A stretch of DNA of 64,000 nucleotides from Nipponacmea schrenckii (lineage: Eukaryota > Mollusca > Gastropoda > Lottiidae): the NCBI GenBank assembly GCA_030562195.1, contig JAUJPP010000005.1:30305106-30369105 (forward strand), given 5' to 3'. The notes under the pieces are model-generated. The model did no database searches, was not told the origin of the DNA, and saw only the letters and a list, made by a program, of their open reading frames with translations. Positions 29,409 to 40,705 of this stretch are shown piece after piece. Made by a program: the position numbers and the translations under genes. Numbering within the stretch: position 1 is the stretch's first letter; each line of letters begins with the position of its first letter.

Positions 29409-31481
29409 ATGGAGGTCAATCATGGTCCGAATAAAATTCAGTGAAGATATCACTAATACCCTAATGCAAAAAACATTTTACCTTTAATGTAAATGTCTTT
29501 TGTACTAATACCTAAAATGCATCATGCATTTAACATAATGCAAACGACAATTTACCTTCAATGCAAATGTTGTGTGTACTAATACCTAAATTACATTGTG
29601 CATCAAACCTTTAATGCATAAGTAAAATGTCAAAATACGTAATACAATCAACAAAATACCACTAGTGATTTCACGCATTACATATCACACTTAACCTAAC
29701 TACTTCAACACAGTACAAGTTACATTGCATCTTTGTATTATCTCGACTGCATTAACTTCCACTATATGCAAATGAGCTTATGGGCGGAGCATAAAATGTA
29801 AAGTATTCATATTAACTAAATGCTCCCTATAACGTCCATTTCTTCCAAAAACCAGCTCGTGTCCAAATATCTTCGACTGTGTCAAACAAATGTATTAGAT
29901 TAAACTCTATGTTCATAAGCTGTTCATGACTGATTCATAATCAAATCGGAAGAAAATGAAATAGCCGTTTCGAAATCATAACGCTAAATATCGAGGTCTC
30001 CAGTGGTTTTGTACCTAGCCATTTCGTACCCTAACATTTTTCTCTTAATATGACGCAAAGGCAACTTTAACAATCCGGTTAGCACACCAGTGAATATCCT
30101 AAATATTCCAATAAAATTGTATTTTCATGCCAAACTTACTCACTGGCCAGTCAGTGATGAAGGCTCTTCATGGCCATTTTTTTGAAAAAATGGCCAAGTT
30201 TTGAACGTTCCACGGTGATGGCGGTGGGGCATAATTTTTGATGGAATTGGCAGATTCCTAACCACATGGTGCCTTCAGACCTATGAATATCCCAAAAATT
30301 CCAATATAATGGTCTTTTCATGTTAAACTTACTCACTGGCTAGTCAGTGATGAAGACTCTTCATGAGAATGTCCCAAAAACTCCAATATAATAGTATTTT
30401 CTACCAAACCTAGTAACTTGCCAGTCAGTGATGAGGATTCTTCATGGCCAATTTTTGAAAAATGGCTATTTTTTTTACAGTCCACAGTGATGGTGGTGTG
30501 GCATGAATTTGAATATTCCCACCCACATGGTGCCTTCAGACCTGGGAATATCCCAAAAATTCCAAAGAAATGGTATTTTCATACCATCAGCGTGGACTGT
30601 TTAAAAATTGAACATTTTTCAAAAATTATCCATGAAGAGTCTTCATCACTAACTGGCCAATTTATTTACAAATGAATAACAAATTTGTCGTTTTTTATTT
30701 TATTTAATTACAACAATCACAAGCATTCCTAAAAATGAGTGTATCCACTGGCCACAAAAATTGGTCGGCCAGTAAAGTAATGACGAAATCACAATTGATA
30801 CGGTGTGCTAACCGGATTGTTAAAGTTGCCTTTGCGTCATATTAAGAGAAAAATGTTAGGGTACGAAATGGCTAGGTACGAAACCACTGGAGACCTCGAT
30901 ATTTAGCGTTATGATTTCGAAACGGCTATTTCATTTTCTTCCGATTTGATTATGAATCAGTCATGAACAGCTTATGAACATAGAGTTTAATCTAATACAT
31001 TTGTTTGACACAGTCGAAAATATTTGGACACGAGCTGGTTTGAGGACGAAATGGACGTTTACAGGGAATATTTAGTTAATATAAATAATTGACATTTTAA
31101 GCTCCGCCTATAAGCTCATTTGCATATAGTGGAAGTTAATGCAGTCGAGATAATACAAAGATGCAATGTAACTTGTACTGTGTTGAAGTAGTTATGTTAA
31201 GTGTGATTTGTAATGCGTCAAATCACAAGTGGTATTTTGTTGATTGTATTAGTATTTTGACACTTTACTTATGCATTAAAGGTTTGATGCACAATGTAAT
31301 TTAGGTATTAGTACACACAACATTTGCATTAAAGGTAAAATGTCGTTTGCATTATTTTTAATGCATGATGCATTTTAGGTTTTAGTACAAAAGACATTTA
31401 CATTAAAGGTAAAATGTTTTTTGCATTACGGTATTAGTGATTTCTTCACTGAATTTTATTCTGACCATAATTGACCTCCAT
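29409..31481. mobile_element. Foldback element with 680-bp inverted arms
   Basis: The left arm (29409-30088) and right arm (30802-31481) are reverse complements over their full length, each 680 bp, with few mismatches. The ends read ATGGAGGTCAAT...; AGAAATA(T/A) flanks both sides (29401-29408, 31482-31489) as a likely 8-bp target duplication with one mismatch. Arms carry two ~105-bp subrepeats (ACTAATACC, AATGCA motifs). The 713-bp centre has no open frame. Probably a non-autonomous DNA transposon; an 8-bp duplication would fit hAT-like enzymes (inference). Confidence 0.85.
30089..30801. repeat. Centre of the foldback element with degenerate repeats
   Basis: Copies of CACTGGCCAGTCAGTGATGA and GACTCTTCATGGCCATTTTT recur near 30140, 30335 and 30415, and inverted near 30630. 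The result is strong local hairpin potential. Non-coding. Confidence 0.6.
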
Positions 31482-31624
31482 AGAAATAAGCCATACATTC
31501 TCGATGCGAAATGTGTTTTCATTATGCAACATCTCATTTCCGATTTAGCAAATATTTGGTTTTAGATATTCACTTGGTAGTTCAAAATTGTTTAGAAACT
31601 TAGAAATACTATACCACTATATAT

Positions 31625-31985
31625 GCCCACATTATAATGTTGTCGTATGTTGTCGCCACCATTGTCTGTCCGTCGGTCCGTCCGTCCAATCACAATTACC
31701 CCGTGCTCACTCTACAGGCTACAATTCTTCAAGGATTTGATTTTTATTTTGTGGGTCAGTGTCATTATGAAGATGATAACTATTGATTTTCGTGATGATC
31801 GGCTAATTATTCACCGAAGTATCGTGTCTGACTTAGCTTTTTTCACTCCATTATCTATAGGGTGCAACTCGTGCTCACTGTACAGGCTACAATTCTCTAT
31901 GGGTTATTTTGATTGTTTGTATGTGCGTCGATATCATTATGAAGATGTGTACTATTAAATTTAGTGATGATCAGATAATTTTAAT
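31625..31985 (-). mobile_element. Pearl-like element end and degenerate units
   Basis: A (CCGT)n tract at 31668-31686 is followed by two diverged units containing CTGTACAGGCTACAATTCT (near 31708 and 31880). Confidence 0.5.
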
Positions 31986-32815
31986 AAGCCCAGATGAAAT
32001 GGGAGGTGTATATTGTCGTCACCCACGTCCGTCCGTCCGTCGTCCATCTGTCCACAATTGCTTGTAAACACTCTAGGGGGCGCATTTCTTAACGGATTTT
32101 GATGAAACTTGATACGAGTGTTTATGATCACGCAAGGATGAACCCTATTTAAAATCAGCGAAATCGGAAAAAATTTAGTATGAGTTCTTGCCCTTGTTCT
32201 TGAATGGCTCGTAAACACTCTACAATGTGCAATTATTGATGGATTTTGATGAAACTTTGTGCGAGAGTTAGTTATAACTCAAGGATAAACCCTATTGAAG
32301 ATAGCTTGCCAGGCAAGGTAATATATGCCCACTGGCAGCATTTATTTCAAATAAAAACTTTTCAGCAAGGTAACAATAAATATAATGAAATATTCAACCT
32401 TCAACCATATATTTTTTTTTGGGTGTCTAGTTTCATTAAAAACTGTCAAGATTGTTCCTAATCACAACTCATTAAATATTTTTCGGTATTTTTATGATTT
32501 GCAATAGAGTTCACCCTTAATAATATTTTGATCTTAATAAGGCTCATCCTTGGTTGATATTAAACAATTTCAGCGAGTTTTGTCAAAAATGAATGTTTAG
32601 AGTGTTCACAAGCTAAAAGTAGAAAGCGTTGAAAACAGGGGCAATAACTGACATAAAATATTTTTCGATTTATCTGATTTTCAATAAGGTTCATCCTTGG
32701 GTGAAAACAAATACTAAAGCCAAGTTTTATCAAAATCCATTCAAAATTGTCCTTTCTTGAGTGTTTACGAGTTAAATTGAACGCGTTTTCAAAAACAAGG
32801 GCAACTAGAACTGTG
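31986..32815. mobile_element. Two pearl-like elements abutting near 32294
   Basis: 31986-32290 is in reverse orientation (GTATATTGTCGTCACCCACG, (CCGT)n at 32026-32045, then core units). At 32297 a new terminus GATAGCTTGCCAGGCAAGG starts a forward copy that runs to about 32815. One has inserted into the other or they recombined. Confidence 0.6.
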
Positions 32816-32895
32816 AACAGCTCCGAGCGTGGCAACTATGCGTTATCCCATGGATTTCGAACATTTTGAAACTTCTAACCTGCTAGCTTTCAATT

Positions 32896-33925
32896 CCGGT
32901 ACTTTTCAGCCTACAATTGTAAGCGTAAACCTTCCGCTATAGAGGCAATTTTTTCTACTATACGTTTCTACTATCAGTTCCTTATTAGATTTTTGTACAT
33001 GTCTAAGATTTCGGTAGGATATTTACATAAATTCCAAACCAAATTTTAAGTAGGTAGTAAGATGACAATTTGTCATGAAATTTAAACTCTCTATATTCAA
33101 ATTTAAACATTATTTTGTAACTTTGGTTGTAATTAACATAGAGAGAAAATTCAAGCTATGTGATAATTTGCTTATTCACAGCTTTATAAAGAGATATTTT
33201 TTGAATTTGTATGCAAAAATTTTACAAAAAAATAAATTTTATTAGGGTTATCAGATTATATCATTAGATTAATTTACTCTTTGGCCACCTGTGTGCATTG
33301 AACCGTGACTAAAGTGGTCAATAGTTCATCTGTGTTTTATAAGACTTATATGTCTGCTACTCTTCACATGCCTGTATTTGACATTTTTTTTATAAAATCA
33401 TTTCTATTTAAGATACGAACAAAATTCGAACTGATCAATGACAAGCGAATTTACTTCTTTAACTTGATGCATGTTTTGAATTTGAATGGAAATATTTTAA
33501 GAAATTACATAATCAGATTAATTTGTTCCCCAGCTCAGTGATTTGACAAGTAGGTGTGAAAATTTAAACCACCAGTTTTACTGACATGTTATATAACAGC
33601 CTTTAACACCCTGACTGATCAATTTGAAACAGATTTTATGAAATAAAAAACCCAAAATTGGTATTTATTTTGTTAATTTATCTAAAATTAATGCTTAAAT
33701 TTTCATGGTAAAACGACCATGTCGTATATCATTTAAGAGACAATTTAATTTGGAGTCCAATGATGTATACCACATTGATGTGGGATGAATATATTTTATG
33801 TTAGTACTGGAGTTGTAAAATTTAATTTTGCTTTTTTAAAATATGCTTCTGCACTTTTGGCATATATCCTTTATTGAAGAGTTTTGAGGCTATTATAAAA
33901 CAGAAAATCTCAAGTCAATGTGTTC
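32896..33925. other. No gene recognised
   Basis: Very AT-rich. A 78-codon plus-strand frame (33305-33541) is hydrophobic and low in information and is judged chance. Confidence 0.35.
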
Positions 33926-33929
33926 ATAA

Positions 33930-35155
33930 GGAAATGTAATATTGCCGTTCAAAGTTTCAAAAATGTCAGAATTCGGTTGGCTATAAAACCCAGAAGTTGA
34001 TATTTTTCATTCAATATTGTCATATCTATAGACAGCTGAGGTCAAGGCCATTCTATATGGAAAATTTCAAGGTCATTGAAGGTGAGGTCACAAGAAATAG
34101 AATTTCAAATTTTCAAAAAATTCAAACGGGCATAAAATAAATTTATGTTCGAAAATCAAAATTCTGTTTCAAACATCCTTTAGATAAGGGAGCAAGGTTT
34201 TGATAGATACCAAAATCATACAAATCGGATAATAAATGACGGACTAATTAAATTTTAAAGAAAATTTGCCATTCTCGGAAAAATGGCGCATGCGCAACTA
34301 GCAATTGGAATTTTATTCTTCTCGAGGGATGCAAATTATTTTGTATAGCTAATATATACTGTTTTTGCTTACATTCTTGAATTACACGGGATGTAGGGTC
34401 GCCTGAAATGAGATAAAAAAAACCGGAAGTCCCCACGCCCAAACCGGAAGTGATCAAAAAATTTTGATGATATATTTTTAATTGTGTTGCGTATCTATCT
34501 ATATCCTGTAAATTTCAGATCGATCCGAACATTAGAGCCCGAAAGTGTAACATAACCGTCCAAAATTGCAAAATAGTCAGATTTCGATGGGCTATAAAAC
34601 CGGAAGTTAATATTTGTCATGCAATATCAGCACATCTATAGACAGCTGAGGTCAAGGACATTCTACATCTCAAATTTCAAGGTCATTGAAGGTCAAGGTC
34701 ACGAGATATAGAGTTTTAAATTTTCGAAAAATTCGAACGGGCATAAAAAAAATTCAAATTCGAAAATCAAAATTCTGTTCCCAACATTTTTTAGATAAAA
34801 TATCAAGGTTTCGATAGACACCAAAATCATAAAAATCGGTTAATAATTGGCGGACTTATTAAATTTTTAAGAAAATTTGCTATTTTTGAAAACTGCGCAT
34901 GCGCAACATTCAATTTAATTTTTCTGCATCTCAGGGGATTAAAATCATTTAGTATAGCTAAAATATACTGATTTTGTTTAGAATCTTGAATTACATCGGA
35001 AGCAGGGTCGCCCGACATGAGACGAAAAAACCGGAAGTCCCCACGCCCAAACCGGAAGTGATCAAAAAATTTTGATGATGTAGTTTTAATTGCGCTGCCT
35101 ATCTATCTATATCCTGTAAATTTCAGACCGATGCGACTATTAGGGCCCGAGCTAG
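33930..35155. repeat. Tandem duplication of a ~0.61-kb repeat
   Basis: Two direct copies (about 33930-34541 and 34542-35155). Matching landmarks: GGCTATAAAACC (33979, 34600), GACAGCTGAGGTCAAGG (34032, 34640), AAGGTCATTGAAGG, CGCATGCGCAAC (34290, 34898) and CCGGAAGTCCCCACGCCC (34424, 35031). Non-coding. The GTCAAGGTCA content is a feature of some mollusc repeats. Confidence 0.8.
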
Positions 35156-35234
35156 CTTGAAATCTTATTTGCATATTATGCAATTAGTCACTTTCGGATT
35201 AGCGAAAATTTCATGTTAGATATTCATTTTTGAT

Positions 35235-35306
35235 TCCAGCCCATATAAAAACCATTGGTGAAAACAGAAATAGTCTATCTTTTTCCGTTTGGGCTAGCGA
35301 GCTTCC

Positions 35307-35362
<56 letters not shown>

Positions 35363-35411
35363 ATCCGAACGAAAACAAAGCGTGACAAATTTTATTTGCC
35401 ACGCAATAACT
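35235..35411 (-). repeat. Dispersed repeat with internal (A)53, copy 2
   Basis: Reverse-complement copy of 18215-18370. The A tract is at 35308-35360. Its right end passes directly into a pearl-like array at ACGCAATAACTTGTAC. Confidence 0.8.
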
Positions 35412-36893
35412 TGTACTAAATATTTTTCGATTTTCAATAGGGTTCATCCTTGGGAGAAAACAAATACTAAAGCCAAGTTTCATCAAAATCCATTAAAAAT
35501 TGTTCTTTCTAGAGTGTTTACAAGATAAAATTGAACGTTTTTCAAGAACAAGGGAAATAACTTGTACTAAATATTTTTCGATTATCTGATTTTCAATAGG
35601 GTTCAGCCTTGGGTGAAAACAAATACTCAAACCAAGTTTCATCAAAATCCATTCAAAATTGTTCTTTCTAGAGTGTTTACAAGCTAAAATTGAACACGTT
35701 TTCAAGAACAAGGACAATAACTTGTACTAAATATTTCTTGATTTATCTGATTGTCAATAGGATTCATCCATGGGTGAAAACAAATACTCAAACCAAGTTT
35801 CATCAAAATCCATTAAGAATTGTTCTTTCTAGAGTGTTTACAAGCTAAGATTGAACACGTTTTCAAGAACAAGGGCAATAACTCATACTAAATATTTATC
35901 GATTTCGCTGATTTTTTAATAGGATTTATCCTGGAGTTAAAAGACACTCTCACACCAAGTTTCATCAAAATCGGTCAAGAATTGTGCCATGTAGAGTGTT
36001 TATAAGACAAAAATCAAACACGTTTTAAGGAACAAGGCCAATAACTCATACCAAATATTTTTTCGATTTCGCTGATTTTCAATAGGGTTCATCCTTGAGT
36101 TATAACACACTCTCACACCAAGTTTTATCAAAATTGATCAAGAATTGTGCCATGTAGAGTGTTTACGAGACAAAAATTGAACACGTTTCAAAGAACAAGG
36201 GCAATAATTCATATTAGATATATTTTGATATTTTTTATTTTCAATAGGGCTCATCCCTAGGTGATAACAAACAATTACAGCTAGTTTTGTCAACATTGAT
36301 CATGAATTGTGCCTTCTAGAGTGTTTATAAGCCAAAAAGTTGAACGCGTTTTCAAAAACAAGGGCAAAAACTGACACTAAATACTTTTCGATTTAACTGA
36401 TTTTCAATAGGGGTCATCCTTGGGCGATAACAAATACTCAAGCCAATTTTCATCAAAATCCATTAGGAATTATTCTTTCAAGAGTGTTTACAAGTTAAAA
36501 TTGAACGCGTTTTCAAGAACAAGGGCTATAACTCATATAAAATATTTTTTGATTTCGTTGATTTTTTAATAGGGTTTATCCTTGAGTTATAACAAACTCT
36601 CACACCAAGTCTCATCAAAATCCGATAAGAATTACACATTGTAGAGTGTTTACGAGCCATTCAAGAACAAGGGCAAGAACTCATACTAAATTTTTTTCAG
36701 ATTTCGCTGATTTTCAATAGGGTTCATCCTTGCGTGATCATCAACACTCATACCAAGTTTCATCAAAATCCGTTAAGAATTGCACCCTCTAGAGTGTTTA
36801 CGAGCAATTGTGGACAGACGGACCGACGGACGGGCGGACCGAAGGACGGATGGGGTGACGCCAATATACGCCCCCCATTTTATGTGGGCGTAT
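35400..36893 (+). mobile_element. Pearl-like array, family 2, forward
   Basis: About nine units of ~160 bp, each with GTTCATCC(T)TGG, CCAAGTTTCATCAAAATC and TAGAGTGTTTAC blocks. It then has a (GACG)n tract at 36818-36850 and the terminus CCATTTTATGTGGGCGTATAAA ending near 36893. The left terminus is replaced by the poly-A repeat. Non-coding. Confidence 0.75.
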
Positions 36894-37170
36894 AAAAATC
36901 AGCGAAATCGAAAAATATTCAATATGAGTTATGGCCCTTGTTCTAGAAAACGCGTTCAATTTTAGCTTGTAAACACTCTAGAAGGAATAATTCTTAATGG
37001 ATTCTGATGAAACTTGGCTTGAGTATTTGTTATCACCCAAGGATGAACCCTATTGAAAATCATTTAAATCGAAAAATATTTAGTATCAGTTTTTGCCCTT
37101 GTTTTTGAAAACGCGTATGATTTTGGCTTGTATACACTCTACAAAGCACAATTCTTGACCGATTTTTACA
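36894..37170 (-). mobile_element. Pearl-like units in reverse orientation
   Basis: Directly after the 36893 terminus the core units resume inverted (AAATCAGCGAAATCG, AAACACTCTAGAAGG). The two arrays therefore meet head to head at the GACG/hairpin end. Confidence 0.6.
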
Positions 37171-37233
37171 AAACCTGCTGAAATTGATCAAAGGGTCGTG
37201 TAATACTAAAACAAAAGAAAATATAAGTGATGC

Positions 37234-39370
37234 CAAAACTAATTTTCAGTCAGGTATTGAATGTACTATACGTTGTTAGAAAACACACCATATCACAAAG
37301 CTAGATATCAGATATGTGCAACAAATCTCAGTTCTTCAAACACAATTGGTGATATAGTCGGTTATCCGAGTAAAGCTCGAAACCCCTTTACCGGACTTAT
37401 ATCCGATACAATATAGTCAATCCATGTCGGAAACCTAACGAAAATTGCATCTCAATTATCAAATATTTTATACAAATTGTAATATGAGTAAGTAAACACA
37501 AGCTAGGTAACAGAGCAATATTGATTTTGCATCCCATTACTGTATTTATATTTTTATTTGGTTTCAATAAGTAGTTTTAGTTTAAATCTTAATTCATATA
37601 ATGAAATTACAACAGCCTTAATACTATAGGTTAGAATATTTGGACGTATATAAACCTCAATTTATTTCGTTTATAATAAAAATAAATGTTAAATTGGTAC
37701 TGCTTAAACGCATTCTACCTTTTCATGAAACTTACTGTGAGCATTGGAATTGATTAGACCTCAGTCAAGTTTGAATTTGACAATTTTTCAATGAACGATT
37801 TTGAGTTACTGCTCTCGACTAAGTAAAATTACGTCAAAATTCTATTGTGGTTGCAATAAGAAGCTTCAATTTTCAAAGGATTTTGATTAAACTTGGTGTA
37901 AGGATTAGAATTGATAAGACAGTAGTCAAGTTTGAATTTGACGAATTTTTTAATGAACAGTTTTTGAGTTAATGCCCTCGGCATAGTAAAATTGCGTCAT
38001 TATTATTTTGTGGGTACAAAAGATTTGATGAAACTTAGTACGAGTATTGAAATAGATGGTAGTCAGTTTGAATTTGACGATTTTCCATGAATAGTTTTTT
38101 AGTTTTTGCATCAAAATGCTATTGTTGGTGCATAGAAGCTGCAGTCTTCAAAGGATTTTGATGAAATTTGGTGTGAGCAATGGTATTGAAAAATTATTCA
38201 ATGAATGTTTTTTGAGTTATTGCTCAATTTATTATTCAAATTCAATGCTGCCAGTGGGTGTATGTTTCCTTGCCTCGCAAGCTATCTTTGTTTCATGATA
38301 GTTTTAATATATAATTAAAACCATACCTTCGAATATCATGTATAGGTAATTGAAACCTAAAGTAGAGCAATATGACAGCTTTTATCGATTTTGATATCCC
38401 ACGTTCCCTATCTATAACACACTATGGTCGGTTAAAACTATATTACCTTTAGGCATTTTGTAGTAACAAACGTACTTAGATTGCAATGTTCACTAAAATA
38501 TCAGAAAACAAAATGATACGAAATTGTAATCTTACTTCATTCCCTTGTCAGCTGTCGTGCTTCCAGAAATAATGAGTTTGAGTCTTTAAATTGATTAATC
38601 TTTGTTATTATTTATAACATTGCTATGTCAACGGCATAGTATAACATATAATAGTATGGTATAAGTATAACAGCTTTATTCGATTTTAGATGTTAATTGA
38701 TATAAACAGCTGGACGTGAAATTCCAAAAGGAAAATCATTTAATATGTGGCCAAAATAACTTATGCAGAATAAGCCTAATAGAAGTTGGCATCTTAGATT
38801 GTCGTTTAATTGTTATACTTCTGAAAAATGCTCATAACATTTTCATATTTGTTTTTATGATCCACAGAGGTAAGCCTTACCGTTATTTCTAAGGGAAACT
38901 AAAACACGCTTTCGTGAGTGTTTTTCATTAAGTTGTCATAGATTTATATTTTTAGATATGATTAAATGTACACTTATGAGAGGCGCAATTTAGAATTCTA
39001 AATGGCACCCATTACAAACCTATAATGCTATATTGTTGGTGCCTATAAATTTACAAACGAATTCATCATTGGTTGAAATGAATTAAAAATTGGGAGTCTA
39101 CAAACTCTTATGACTGCCGTTTTTCTGGCATTTTATCAATAAAATATTTGATAATTGAGATGCTATTTTCGTTTCCGATATGGATTGACTTTATTGTATC
39201 GGATATAAGTCAGGTAAAGGGGTTTCGAGCTTTACTCGGATAACCGTCTATATCACCAATTATGTTCGAAGAACTGAGATTTGTTGCACATATCTGATAT
39301 CTAGCTTTGTGATATGGTGTGTTTTCTTACAACGTATAGTACATTCAATACCTGAATGAAAATTAGTTTG
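37234..39370. mobile_element. Second inverted-repeat element, ~240-bp arms
   Basis: Left arm 37234-37475 and right arm about 39133-39370 are diverged reverse complements (landmarks: CACCATATCACAAAGCTAGA against TCTAGCTTTGTGATATGGTG; TTTACCGGACTTATATCCGA against its partner near 39210). The centre holds inverted pearl family 1 units (37735-38285) ending in a CTTGCCTCGCAAGCTATC terminus. No transposase. Older than the 29-kb foldback judging by arm divergence. Confidence 0.7.
38290..39130. other. Centre of the inverted-repeat element, no gene
   Basis: AT-rich with no coding frame. Confidence 0.35.
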
Positions 39371-39557
39371 ACTCTTTTGGTCTTTAAGCCAGCCAGGGGT
39401 TAGTTTCGTTAAAAACAAACCTGATGGAACCGCATGGAAGGGAAACTACATCTCGGATTTAAATAAAACGATTTAAAGACCGCCACACCTTCGGAGCTGC
39501 TGAAAATCTCTACAAAAAGGACCTACTTTTTCTGTCACTAGACAAGCCAACAAGTTA

Positions 39558-40087
39558 ATGTCATTAACAGAGGAAGATACTTATATATGTATGCTATCTA
39601 TTGTAGGTGAGGCCCTGTGTTCAAAACTTCCACTCTGGATAATGGGTAGAGGACGAATAATTCAGGTTTTTATCTGTTCTGGGTTAATTTCAATCTTTCT
39701 CATGTTGTATGAAGAAATAAACCTCCAAATTGATCGAAATTTAAATGTGACCCATGGGTTAGATGACAATGTTTCTGTGTCGACTTCCTTCGAGAAAATG
39801 TTACTTGATGATCCAGAACAGTTTAAGAAAATATCGGAATTGTCTCAAACGTCTAAACCAGATAATCAAGATGAAAACAGAGAATCAAGATTTCAGCTTG
39901 TCGACGATATCAAAGACACTTTTGTATATTCAGCCTTCTATGATAGTCGTAGAAGGCCTTTAATAACCGTGATTGTGATTGTACAAGATAAGTTAAGACC
40001 AGATAGATACAGTTGTCTTACTCATCCTTCTAAAGAACAATTATCTGCATCTTTAGAATATATCATTGAACCATCATGGGGTTACAA
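39558..40087 (+). CDS. Glycosyltransferase family 92 protein, exon 1
   Basis: The N-terminal half of a Golgi-type glycosyltransferase. From the ATG at 39558 it has 176 codons plus two bases before a GTAAGT donor at 40088. Residues ~33-51 (IIQVFICSGLISIFLMLY) form a single membrane anchor, so the protein is a type II membrane protein with its catalytic part in the lumen. A stem follows, with an NVT glycosylation site and many acidic residues, then FVYSAFYDSRRRPLI, the usual opening of the GT92 (DUF23) domain. A second in-frame ATG at 39642 lies directly before the anchor and may be the real start, since CTATTGTAG just upstream could be an acceptor. The phase matches exon 2 exactly. Confidence 0.85.
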
Positions 40088-40152
40088 GTAAGTACTTTCT
40101 TTTGTTAAATAGCCGATATAGTGGCGAGTCGGGACCAAAGACTAATGTACAT

Positions 40153-40705
40153 GGTAAGATAGCTTGCCAGGCAAGGAAATATACGCCCACAGTAACAATT
40201 AGCAGAATGAAATTTTCAACCTTCCGCCACATACTCAAGCCAAGTTTAATCAAAATCATTAAGAATTGTTCTTTCTTGAGTGTTTACAAGCTAAAATTGA
40301 ACGCGTTTTCAAGAACAAGAGCAGTAACTCATACTAAATATTTTTCTATTTCGCTGATTTTCAATAGGGTTCATCCTTGAGTTATAACACACTCGCACAC
40401 CAAGTTTCATCAAAATCGGTCAAGAATTGTGCCATGTAAAGTGTTTACGAGACAAAAATCGAACGCGTTTGAAAGAACAAGGGTAATACTTCATATGACA
40501 TGTAGATATATTTTGATATTTTTAATTTCCAATAGGGCTCATCCCTTGCGATATCAAAAAATTTCAGTGAGTTTTGTCAACATTGGTCATGAATTGTGCC
40601 TTCTAGAGTGTTTATAAGCCAAAAAGTTAAACGCGTTTTCAAACACAAGGGCAATAACTGACACTAAATATATTTCGATTTATTTTAAGCAAGTTTTGTC
40701 AAAAT
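40153..40705 (+). mobile_element. Pearl-like element in the GT92 intron
   Basis: It starts with the GATAGCTTGCCAGGCAAGG terminus 65 bp after the exon 1 donor and carries about three forward family 2 units. It is cut near 40705 where Penelope sequence begins. Confidence 0.65.

Noticed and set aside
33305..33541. 78-codon hydrophobic plus-strand frame
   Set aside because: AT-driven Phe/Ile/Asn composition, no start context, no partner exons.
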